Shown piece by piece: positions 35,919 to 46,800 of a stretch of DNA of 64,000 nt. Location of the stretch: positions 9,674,055 through 9,738,054 of the forward strand of contig KL647288.1 of NCBI GenBank assembly GCA_000727475.1, given 5' to 3'. Both the position numbers and the translations under genes were made by a program. The first letter of the stretch is position 1, and every line of letters begins with the position of its first letter. This stretch comes from Sarcocystis neurona (lineage: Eukaryota; Apicomplexa; Conoidasida; Eucoccidiorida; Sarcocystidae). A model generated the notes under the pieces. It was not told the origin of the DNA. It saw only the letters and a program-made list of their open reading frames with translations, and did not search any database.

Positions 35919-36133
35919 TCCCCGCTACCCGTCATGATGGGCAGGTGTCCACTTTCAGGCATCCATATATTGGTCAACGAAATTCTTTCAATGAAATGTG
36001 GAAATCAAGTGAAAGCCCACACACAAAAAGTTCGTTACATATTTTTTCTTTCGTGGACAAGTTGTCAGCGGTGACATGTTTGTTCGGAACAGGTACGCCG
36101 AGTAACGAAAGGACCAGTATGAGTGAATCAAAT

Positions 36134-36866
36134 CTAGATGCGTGCTTCTCTTTCAAGACGTATAAACGTGCTCAATGGATCGCGTGCGTAGGTGGCCAGC
36201 CGAAGTTCAGGGGGAAAAATGACGTAACGCGCATGTGGATGTTGTACGGAGTCGTGCCGAAGTATTTCTATCAGCGTGTTTAACCACTGTTGCAGACCTA
36301 CTTTAGGAATGCTGTAATGCGTTACAGCCCCTGCTTCGGTTCCCCGAGAAGATATTTTCGCATTTAAGACGAGCGCTGCCTGGGGCGTAACATTCGTTGT
36401 CTTCTGCTCCGTGCACGGCAGAGTAAAGGTGAAGGCGACAGCGTCACGGCGGGCTTGTGAACGCGCTCGCGTCAACTCTAACGCACGTTCACGACGTATG
36501 TTAGTGAGCACATACACAATATAACTTTAAGTAGTAATTCTCAACAAGTGAGGACACCAGCCTGGCAGCACGGACGTTAAGTTTGTAATTAGCTGGTTGT
36601 CCGGGTTGGAAAAGCGTCAAAACCTGGTTGGTTTGAGTAACAGCGACTCCAAAGCTACTTTCGCTTGCAATGACGGTGAAATTGCTGAAGTCGCTGCAAG
36701 TAGTCGATCTCCTCAGTACTGAGTTGTTGTCGAAGTAATTCCTGGCTCCATATGTCTTCATCATATACCTACCACGGATGGCGTGTTCAAGGAACTGGTT
36801 TCGTGGTTCTTTGCAGGAACGTCCGTATTCCTCTAAATCCTGCGTACAAAGTCGATTCACGCTCAC
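36134..36866 (-). CDS. Doubtful minus-strand coding fragment, two frames
   Basis: Two adjoining minus-strand frames (36866-36501 and 36517-36134) read as ordinary protein (for example FTVIASESSFGVAVTQTNQ, and AALVLNAKISSRGTEAGAVT). An intron from about 36505 to an acceptor after GTGCACGGAGCAG near 36403 could join them. An exon 36839-36773 (DLEEYGRSCKEPRNQFLEHA) has an acceptor and a GTAGGT donor. I found no start exon, and the region is downstream of the 5-alpha-reductase stop. Family unknown; it may be a decayed gene. Confidence 0.22.
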
Positions 36867-37421
36867 TCTACAACCGCGGTATGGGAAAAGTAGCTTCTTG
36901 ATTTACCGACTAGCGGGTTTCTCATTTTCTACAATTTCTACATGCCGAACATATTCGCAGGATCCGACCGTTAGCTCTGCGGTACACTACGCTACTCTTA
37001 AAGCACTAGTGTTTTTTGGCCTGAAAGTCTCCTCCACTTGTGCCACACATGCCTGTTAGGAGGTGCGGTGACGCTTCAGGGGGAGGACGTTGACGTGTCA
37101 TTCAGGTTAAGATTCTCAGGAGCTCTAATTAGCAGTGTGGTTGTGTCCGCTGTCAAGAACTGGCGTACTACCGATATGGTAAAGCTTCAGTGGAAATCCG
37201 GATTGCTGTAGAGCACTGAACAGTTTCTGTCTTTATGAAGTACTCGATCACTACTAGCGCACGGACACTCCGTCGTCGGAAGCTTCCCGTCATACCATCC
37301 TCTCCTGTACTTTCCACGTCGACGGTCCTCAGTCATTCATCTTCGACTTCCTTACGCCATTCCAGTTTCTTCGTTGACATTGCTGCAAACGTTCTGGATT
37401 CGGGCGGTCGGCCTACTTGAT

Positions 37422-40400
37422 TTATAGAACCCCCGGAAATACAGCATTTCTAGTCTGGGGATACTGCTTCCCGAATGTGCGTTTGTACCACTTGTGCACA
37501 ATCAGCGCTCGCCGAGTGAGGAAGACGATCGTGAAGAATGCAAAGCTGAATGCAGCGTATGTATCAGACGCGATAGCAAAGCCCACCCATTCACAAATCT
37601 CCCCGAAGTAGTTAGGACACGAAACGTGATCACACCATTGTCCGCGAGGAATTTTATACGCTGAAGCGGGGTTTCGCGTGAAACAATGATGCACAGGTGA
37701 GTGCGACTCTCCCTGTAATTTGGCGCTGGCGCCGCGTCCCAAAGATTGGAGCGTCCAACCCGGCATTGATATTTCACGATCCTCCAGCTTCTCTGAGCTT
37801 CCGTCTTCTGTTATAAGACCTGTGGCGCTTTTTCTACGAATGCCTCCTGTTATGCACTGCTGGTCTCGGAAGGAGGTGGGCTCAGTGCTTCTCTTTCTCT
37901 GTTGTGGTGCTGCAGAAGTGGAGTCGTAGATTGTATCACAGCACTCCTGCGCTTCGGCCATTATCTTCCTGTTCCCATGTTTTGTGGAGGGCAGCGGTAC
38001 GGAATATTCGCACTTTTCCACGACGTGCCTCATCCCTCTCAACTTCACTAGCATCAGGTCAGCTTGAATGTTCGTCCACATACCCCACAAAAATAGAGCT
38101 ATGCCTGCTGCATAACGCGCGGCAGCGACAATATCTTGCGCAGAGGCCTGCGAAGCTTGAAAATAGTCAACGGGCCCTTCCCATCCGATGCACTGGCAGA
38201 AAGCTGCGTATAAATACATGAAGCCGCGAGTCTCGTGCTGGTAATTGAATGAGACCGCGCTCAAACTCTGTAGCATTCCATTCAAGCTGGTGTAGAGAAG
38301 ACCCGCAAGCACAATCGGAAGCGGAACGTTCCTATCGGGCGTGTCGTGGGCGTACTTCTTGTCCAGTAGAGGGTATATTACTGATCGGTTCAGGTAGTGA
38401 CCCGCGAATAGCAGCAGTATAAAAAAATTTAGTACGTATCCTGAACATGTAGCATAATTATAGAATTTGACCCGACAGACACATGCAGAAGGCACCCCGT
38501 CTGTAGAACCTCCACAGCTTTTACTTGAAACGTTGATGGAAATCACTTTGCTCTTGTGAGGTCAAAATATCGACGTTCATGGAAATCATTTTGCTCTTGT
38601 AAAGTCAAAATATTCTCGAGTGTTCTACGTCGTGGATCGTCGACCAGCACGGCCCGGGCGCTACCTGCTCTCCTTGATTCGCGCGGATCACAAAACTGTA
38701 ACGCGCTGTTGAAAATTGAACAGGTGCAGCGTGCGTGAATCTAGCCTGGTTGGGAAAATAATAGTCCGTACGGCCACACACTTTATCAACGGAAACGGAC
38801 TGTTTCTGTAACGGGCTCAGTTTGCCTGGGGAATTGGTCCCGCTACCACTTGTCTACGCTGGTTGTGCATCTCCTGCTCGTTCTGCTACGACACGGCAGC
38901 AGACGTGCCAAATCCGTGGCTCTCTCCAGCAAGAGTGCTGCTGAGGTTTCTACTGCGGCGCTCCTTCTTGTTGTGACGTTTGCATCCCAAGCGCTAAATG
39001 ACTTGGCTGGTCCATGCTTACCATGGCAGAACCTCGTCCACGCCATCACTAGCAGCGGTATGAGCAGAGACGGCGACTCGAACAACATCCAGGCGACCGA
39101 GTGCGGCAGGCTGCAACCTTGGTACATTCCAGGATTTTTTAGCTTTCCGTACTCCCACCTTGGCCATTCCCAACATACGTACAGACCGCACTGGAGCGCA
39201 CTACGTACGTTAGAAATGTTGCTAGTGAGCGCGTGCAGTGCCTGCACGTGTGCGGGTCGGCACCGAGGTACAGTGTTTCGATCACCAGCATGCAGGTGTA
39301 AAACGTTCACCAGCAGACGTCACAACCTGGAACGCATTTCGTAGAATATAAAAAACCACCCAATGAAGCAAACCCAAGAGAGGATCAGCATGTATAAAGA
39401 GTAGAAACGTTGTGTGGCCAACGAAGATGCAGGCGAAGAACCTCAATCCAAGAACAGAGGCAATGCGCAGGAGGACGGGGACACGGGGCAGGGGGCACTC
39501 AACAGCCAGCAACGCACACAGTGAAGTAACTACGAGCTACGCAACAAGTGCAATGGCAACAAAATGCACGGGCGGATGTGGTGAAGGGCAAAATAACACA
39601 AGCTGCAGGTAGCTCACAAATTTGACGAGCATCTCAGCGAAGAAGCAACAAAAGGAAATGCAGTTGTTCGATGTAAGTACGGTGTAGCAATGTGTTCGAA
39701 AGAAGAGTTACCCTCAGCCACTTAGGGGAATTCAGGAATGAAGTGTACAAGAGAGAGAAACGCTGTCAAAATGTCAGTGCAGAGAACGTCTAGCGCACTG
39801 TCTCCTCTACTCGTGTGGCTGTCAAGCGTGCATTGGACAATTTGACGAGCCGGCTGCGAACGCTCGTCATCCGAACAAATGCAGAATACAAGGATATCAC
39901 GCTGCTAACGTAATAGCCGTTTCTTCCTAGGAGCCCGTCTTTGGTGGGTGTGCAGGTTTTGCTGCGTGTGCACGTCAAGGTTACTGCTGCGCAGTCGTAT
40001 GTACGAGGATGTGCCCGCGTAGGTTATCTATGTGGGGCACCCCAGTAAAACCAGACAACGAGTTCCCGATCTCACACAGTAACAAGGATTCTATTCCATG
40101 GAAGGCCGACTGAAATCGGAGTCTACGCAGACAAATGGAGAACATAAGACTGACCGCGGACAAACGCGGGTACTATAAGGAATGGCACTTTTCGAGCGGT
40201 GATGCGCCTCCATTTTTTTTCTGCCCATGCCTGCACAGAGGTGAAGTTGAATGCTAAGATTGACTATTGAATCCTGACTTCCGCCACAGATGAAGTTCCT
40301 TTTCGGCGTCTGTTTGGAAGTTTTCTCGAGCGCGCATACGTGTGTCTCTACGCACGATATAGCGTTACGCACAGCTTACACCTTTTCTTTGAAACCTTTA

Positions 40401-41130
40401 CGACGTCCACCACAGACTTGACCTGCAGCATCGTGTGAAGCCTTCCATTAGTGCCCTACCTCTTTCAAGCCTAAGACGGTCCCCACTGGGGCTGCAGGGC
40501 ACCAGGGCCAATACGTGGACACGTCAACACTAGCGCCACACCAACCGACTAATTTCCGTATGCCACTGAAATGTGTACACCTAGGTGGCTAGTGCTCTCA
40601 ACGAAAATGCCTACCGTGGCTCCTACTATTAGTGCTGTGATGACTGCATTCATCATTATGCAACGACTACAGTTTTTACAACTATTGCTACTACTATTAC
40701 CGAGTACGTAGGAAGTGCACTATGCGGACCTACCAGCCATATATCACGCATGATATTTGCGAATATGCTTGGTAATTGCTGCTGTAACTGGCAGCCTCTC
40801 CGCTTCTGTCCGAGATCTCAGATTCTCCTTCTCAGGTGGACTATCGTTGGTGCTTCTTTCCTGTTGCTCCACTGAAGGCTGGCAGTTGCTAGTTCCCCAT
40901 TTCTCACGCATGAATAAACACTGCACGCGCGTGACACTCTTTCGGTTAATGCGAGTGTTTTACCTATATGTCGCGTCTGGCTTGTAGAGCACGTAGTAGC
41001 ATAACGCGGCGAGCAACTGGACCACAGAGGCGTAGAACAGCAACACATCAAGGCTGAACTTGCTAGCTGGTGCGAAATGCTGCTCAAACACGCGTTTGAG
41101 AGCGTCTTCCAGGAAAGCGTTCCACCCCAT
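37422..41130 (-). CDS. DET2/SRD5A-type steroid 5-alpha-reductase (3-oxo-5-alpha-steroid 4-dehydrogenase), 440 residues
   Basis: Three minus-strand exons, 41130-40964, 39158-39022 and 38440-37422, join in phase (2, then 1) with GT-AG borders. The family is an ER polytopic NADPH-dependent reductase of the delta-4 double bond of 3-oxo steroids. Family marks in order: ATYRWEYGKLKNPG and the WMLFESPSLLIPL helix (77-91), HYLNRSVIYPL (116-126), MWTNIQADLMLVKLRG (222-237), YKIPRGQW (363-370), SCPNYFGEICEWVGFA (375-390) and the HKWY...YPQTRNAVFPGVL end. The last block is closest to plant DET2. Typical members have about 260 residues. Here a polar, charged insert of about 118 residues (243-360) splits the LR helix from the YKIPRG motif without stops or splice signals. 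The start ATG at 41130 opens the first hydrophobic segment (MGWNAFLED). A related polyprenol or enoyl-CoA reductase is less likely, given the CPNYFGE motif. Confidence 0.93.
38531..38616. repeat. Two-copy tandem repeat, period 43 bp
   Basis: Copies start at 38531 (CGTTGATGGAAATCA) and 38574 (CGTTCATGGAAATCA) and share TTTGCTCTTGT and GTCAAAATAT. The repeat is in intron 2 of the 5-alpha-reductase gene, about 90 bases 5' (in gene sense) of the exon 3 acceptor. Confidence 0.85.
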
Positions 41131-43871
41131 GATGGCCGGTCGCGAAGGCCTACGTGCGGAAACGTCGTGTAGCCGTTTGGGAGATTTCCCTCATCTGCAC
41201 GAAAAGACGCAAAGAGACCTACCTGCGTACTAAGATATGTGAATATGCATACATATATATATATATATATATATATGTGTACGTATGCAGGCGGGTATTC
41301 ACATGTATGCGCATACAGTTGTGTTCCAAATACACATTTGCCTACACTTGTAGACAAATAGGTCAAGCGTCAATCTCGTACAGCATGTCAACGATGTTTG
41401 CGGGAGGGGAAATGGGACAATTGCCTCTGAAATAGGCCACACGAGTAAAAAACATATAAGCCGGCTGTGAGACGAGAAAATGACAACACGTGCAGCGTGA
41501 AACAGAAGAGGCAGAAATGCTAGCTGATTGTAGACGAGTACTGTGAGGCCTGTCCCGCGGGTTCAGCCCTAGATTCGTCGAGACAAGCGCCTTGTCATAC
41601 GCTGTGTGGAGCAGCACAACTGTAGAGCGTTTGACAAATTTGTTAGTCCAGCGTCGACATGTGCGGCATTTCTGTGAAAAAATTCAAAATCCGGTACCTG
41701 GGCGTCTGCTCTTGAGTTCTACCCTACAACGTGCGGCGTTTTCGTTGTGGCTGATGGTCAGGTGAATATGTGTAACAGGTCGTCTTCAAATACGCACGCC
41801 CTCCTCTCCAGACATGCCCTGATCCTACGTCCCTTAGCAAAGGCCCGGCTCCGCAGTGGCCACAAAGCTTTCACGCTCCGACGTCAATGTGCAGCACCTG
41901 CGAATTCACTTAACACCTGGCAATTTTCCACGTTCGCTTGGCGGCAGCAATTCTCGAAGACACGTCCGGCAATATGACAGCCTTTGGCTAGAGGAAGGTC
42001 GATTCAGTTTCACATCTCCGTGGACGCGCCTCCTGAAACGCCAAACCGTGCCGTTGCAAAAGGAGCGAATTCCCCCGAAATCCGTCGCTAAGTAAGTATA
42101 ATTAGTTGTTTTTCCGGGTTTTTATTAAAGGGGAGTCGCAGTTTCGCGAACTGCAAGTAGAGGAGTTAGCGCGCACGGGACAGTGCTAAAGAACTGTGTC
42201 ACGCGGAGGTGTGCGGTTGGAAACGCCAATCCAGGAAATTCCTTGCATTATCAATCGCGGCGTGTCTGTACAGAGCCAGCAAGTGTGAAGCCGTGTGAGA
42301 GGTGTGTGGGCGTGCACCGTCAGGATAAGCTTACCTTATTGTAGGCATGGACGTTTCCTCGTTTCACACACTCGCTGAAGACAAGTCAACGCTTTTGCGC
42401 ACTAACTCGACCTCCTAGCGGCGGGCAGTCGCAACGACCGACGGAAAACCGAGTCTGTTCGCAGCTGTGCTGTCGCCGCGTCGATCGCACTGGCACGACG
42501 GCAACTTGCGGTTACGATACGCTTCTACAGGTCCTTCCAAATGACTGCGGGCACAACAAGAAGTTATCCCGTGGACACAGCAAAAGGTGACACCTGGTAG
42601 TGGCTACCCCTCTCGGTGTGCCTCGCCAGGCATCCACCGGAACACGGGTGCCACAAGTGCGCGCACGACCCGCGACGGACGTCGGCAAAACATGAGACGG
42701 CCAGTCCAGTTAACTGAGCGAGATGTTCGGATTCCCTTCAAACACAGGCGCTGCAGCCAGTGAATCGTACTTGGACTGTTCCTGTAGACAAAATGGAGGC
42801 GCGGTAGCCGGTGTTCTACAAAGGTGCAGTCCGCAGGCACCTACTCATACACGCGCCAGCTACACGAGAGTGGGACGTTGTTTGACACCACCCCGAGCAA
42901 TTTTTTACCTGGTGCGCGTGTTTTTCGGTTCGCTACACGTTTGACGGAGAAGTTTCAGTGCACGTAGATGTCGTACTCGTTTTCAAGCGTATTGCCTGAA
43001 ACATTTCGCGGCTGCAGACAGCACCCCCCACTCCCTTCGCGCTTAGCTCGAGTGTCCATCGCATGTGCCGTACTGCACCACACGGCCTTCGCATATGCAT
43101 TCACTTCTCTTCAGGGGGATATCCCGTGGCCACGTGAATGTGTGAGACGCGTGACGGTCGAATCAGACTGTACTTTTAAGCGTTCAGCATATTGATTGAC
43201 ACATTAGTCTTCACCTTGAAACGTAATGTATGTGTGTGCATGGGGAGGTGGACAGGGACAAGCGCGAGCTTACCGCGCCAGGGGGAAGAGCCACCGAGCA
43301 GCTCCCCTCGGCTTACAACGCAAGCGAAACTATCGACCTTGCAACGCAGCACGCTAGGGTCGTAATCTGCGGTCCCTGACCGTACTAAGACAAACTCCAC
43401 TTTGTGTCTCAAATGAAGAATCAACGGTCACTGGCGCCCCCATTAAACTATGCTAGTCGCAGTTCCTGGAGTAGGGCCCTTAACGTGGCCGCTGCACAAG
43501 ACAGCTGCCTCAACCGTTAATAAATAACATCGGATGTCTTTTGCGAGCCGTCACTGGCGCGAAGTCGAGTGTAGAGTATTCTTTCTTGTGGCACGTGCAA
43601 AAGTGCAGGTGCACACCTGCGTGTTTGCATCGCTGACGAATATTCCTTTCATCTTCCCACGTGTGTGCATTCGTACGTGTGTGTCTAATGAGCATTGCTC
43701 GCGACTGCTTCCTCCTGAGCGAGTGCTGCAGAAGCAAGTCAGGATGCCATAGAATTCCAAAAGCAAGGTTGCTGTTGTTGCTTCCGCGTATCCTGCTTGG
43801 CTGCGGCTGCGTTCTCGCTTAGTCTCAACCATCCCTAAATGTGGTTTGCCTTCCCTACAGCTGACTGAACC
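41131..43871. other. Divergent promoter region of the 5-alpha-reductase and KDSR genes
   Basis: The two start codons are 2.7 kb apart and face away from each other. I see no ORF with protein character and no splice-consistent exon. A TA microsatellite of about 25 bases lies at 41252-41276, close to the 5-alpha-reductase start. From 43540 to 43870 the plus strand is T/C-rich, as expected for a coccidian 5' leader ahead of KDSR. Confidence 0.5.
41252..41276. repeat. TA dinucleotide microsatellite
   Basis: About twelve AT units between GCATAC and GTGTACG. It is located about 120 bases upstream of the 5-alpha-reductase ATG. Confidence 0.9.
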
Positions 43872-46800
43872 ATGACGAGTCCCCCTTCTGCCTCGGTTCT
43901 GCCACGTCCTCGGCAGTCGCCGTATTATGGCGTATTTTCACGTGTCTCTATGCTCTGGTTCCTCAAGGATAGAGCACGTGTGGCTGGATTGTCCATTTCA
44001 GTGGTTTTGCAGACGTTCTCCCTACTGTGGTTGTGGAATAAACCTGTCAATATTTTTGGTACTTTTTTACCTTTTCATCTGCTGTTGCTTATTTTGTGCA
44101 TGTCGCTCACTGCTTGCGTACTTTACCTGTGGCAGATCATTGTTTTCCACATCTCCTATTGCTCTCTTCCGTCCTCTGTCCCAATTAAAGCTTGTCCCCC
44201 TTCAGCTGCAGCCCCTTCTTCCTTTGCCTCTCGACCGGGCTCACATTGTCCCACAAGCCGTCGTGAATCGTGTATTTCTACACGGAGGGTCCCTTCAGGT
44301 GCTGAAGTGGCCACTTCTACCGCTCGTGGTGTAGCTCATGTTTCCACGCCGGCTCCTGCCGCCACTGCCGCGCACGCGTCCGTTGCAGGTGGCGCTCCTG
44401 CCTCTGCGGGCGTGACCACTACAACTTCAACTAGTTATTCCTTGCCGCGAGCTGTCCACGCGACTCTGGGAAGATGTGTGTCTCGCGTTAAAAGTTCATC
44501 ACGTCTCCGTTATTTGACGTTACTCTGGAAGGCGCACCGAGGTGGTGCTGCCCCTTCCGTTGAAGGCAGCCACGTGCTAATCACTGGTGGCTCCAAAGGC
44601 ATTGGCCTTGCTCTGGCTATGGAGTGTGTGAGGAGAGGAGCGGCCCTCATTACCCTAGTTGCACGTACCGCATCGGAACTTGAACAGGCACAGACGCGCT
44701 GCCTCGCCGAAGGGGAGGCGTGTGGACGAAGCGTCGCCATTCAGATTCTTCAGGCGGACGTGGCCGCCTTGGATACGGTCCAGGAACGCCTGCATCGTGC
44801 TATGCAGCTACAGGTGGGCAGCGCAGTCACACAGTGCAACAGAGGCGACGACTGTATTAGAGGCACAGGCTGCAGCGGAAACACAAAATTCAGCATAGAA
44901 ACACAGTGTAGCGTAGACAGGCTTGCACAACGGGTAATATCCAGGGGACGTACGGACGCCTGAACTGTAGCCGAGGCACGTCGCAGCCGCGAGAGGGCTG
45001 AAGCGACGGCACGACAACATCAGTTACGCGTCTTCCGGAGGCTGCCGTAGTCAGTACAGTACCACTTAAATTCCTGAATGACAGGAATTGCGACAGCGGC
45101 GTCCCTGAAGACAGGCGTAGGTACTGCCGATGTTGCAGCAGCAGCAGGAGCACGGAATGCGACAGACAAAAGCGCTGCATGTGTATGTCTCTGCTGCGGT
45201 CTACACCGAGAGCAGCTGGTGTGAATCCTGATTACGTTAATGTCTATGATGTCGCTACGCTGCACAAATATTCACGTGCGCGTCTCAGAAGTAGCGGACG
45301 CAGCAGCGACTGAAGCATGCCATCTCACCCGGTGGGGCTAACGACTGCGTGCACAATCCGAGTCTTCACGGACAACGTGAGCAGTGAGAAACGGCTTAAC
45401 AACCTACGACCACTTCTCTCGTGCAAAGCCAGATTGTGAAAAGCTTTTTTAAACGTGGCAAATGACGCTTCACCGCTGCTGCAGCTCAGCTCCAACAACG
45501 CTGTGCTACTCAGCAGCACGCACCGACGCAAATCGCTTCCTCGCCTGATTATCCTTTGACTCCACGTCAGCGTCCCCGTTGGTGGAAAAACCTGCCGTCA
45601 CAAGGCGTACAGAAATGGCAAACAGCGTTTTCTACTGTATTGTGGCGTGTGGCTGGGCTGTGGAGGCAACAAAAAGGGGGTTCCGTGCTCTATGCATGCA
45701 AGGCGACTTGGAGAAGCACGCGTTGGTGCAGTCCCAGCCGCTGCTTTCGAAACGTGGAGACTGTCTCAGGAGTGGCCGGACGATCGAGAGGGTCAAAGAG
45801 TTTTTCATAAGGAGGGCCTGTTTCCAGAGTTCCATTACACGTGTTGCACGCGCGAGCAAAGCAGACGGTCGCCGAAATGCGTTTTGCGTGGTATCACTGC
45901 AGGTGACACCTAGCAGCGTTGCTGCATTTCTAAACGGTTCCCAAGGGGCGATCAGTCGAGTATTTTGTCGGGACGGTCCTGCGTGTGAGGCCCGCACAAC
46001 GCACTCGCAAAACTGTTTCTTTCCCAACGTGTAGCTGCGTGTCTTGCAGAGTCCCTTGTGCTACAGTGGGCCCTCCGTTTCCTTATCTGCGTACAGCTAC
46101 ACGTACAAAAACGCACGCACGTATGTATACACATATGTATTACTTATGTTTACAGATATGCTACGTGTAGGTCAGGCTGCAGGGCAGCAGCCGAAGCGGA
46201 CGTCCAGCGACTTCCGCGCTGACCTCTGTCGTCAGGATAGTAGTGTAATCTCACCTCAAGTTGTACAGGTCCATTTTTGCTTGCGCGAAGCTGCGAAATC
46301 ATTTATTTTCGTACGCGTGTACACGTATCCCCGACTAGCTGTGCACTCTACACGTTGGTGTCTTGCAGTGGAAGACGTACTCGCTTATTCTGCAGTGAAG
46401 GAGCTACTCGCCTTTTCTGCGTGTGTTTACACTACCGTGTGCTGCTGCGAATGGTATTCCAGGGCAAAATCGGTTATTCGGGGACAGCGTCTTTTACATC
46501 TGTGACTGATGCTGTAGCCTCACAGCCACCTCAGTTAAGGAGGGCGGCGGCTGCCGCAGTACAGCAGACAAGCGCAGCAGTTCCAGAGATACAAAATCCG
46601 TCGAACTCGAAAGTGCCAGTGCATGGAAAAGATGACGGTAACTCGGCAGCAGCGGTAAAACGTCCACTGTGTCCACCGCGGCTGCTGTTTTGCAACGCGG
46701 CAATGACCTTGCCGAGCACGGTGGAGATGATGAGTCCCGCCGCCATTCGTCGCGTGGTCGATACCAACTTGACGTCGACTGTGCTCCAGGTGCAGGCTGT

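Larger units (their letters stand above)
34629..37421. other. Region between hydrolase B and the 5-alpha-reductase gene
   Basis: Both neighbouring genes end here, so it should hold two convergent 3' untranslated regions. On the plus strand a frame ending at 35468 reads KFDDAASDNLQTNLSLLPRS and stops at a good donor (CAG then GTGAGG). On the minus strand two frames at 36134-36866 look protein-like. Neither can be built into a complete gene. A 44-bp repeat lies at 35787-35918. Elsewhere I see nothing. Confidence 0.4.

Noticed and set aside
44510..45265. Minus-strand frames opposite KDSR exon 1 and intron 1
   Set aside because: The plus strand carries the TGGSKGIG dehydrogenase motif there. The antisense frames show no motif.
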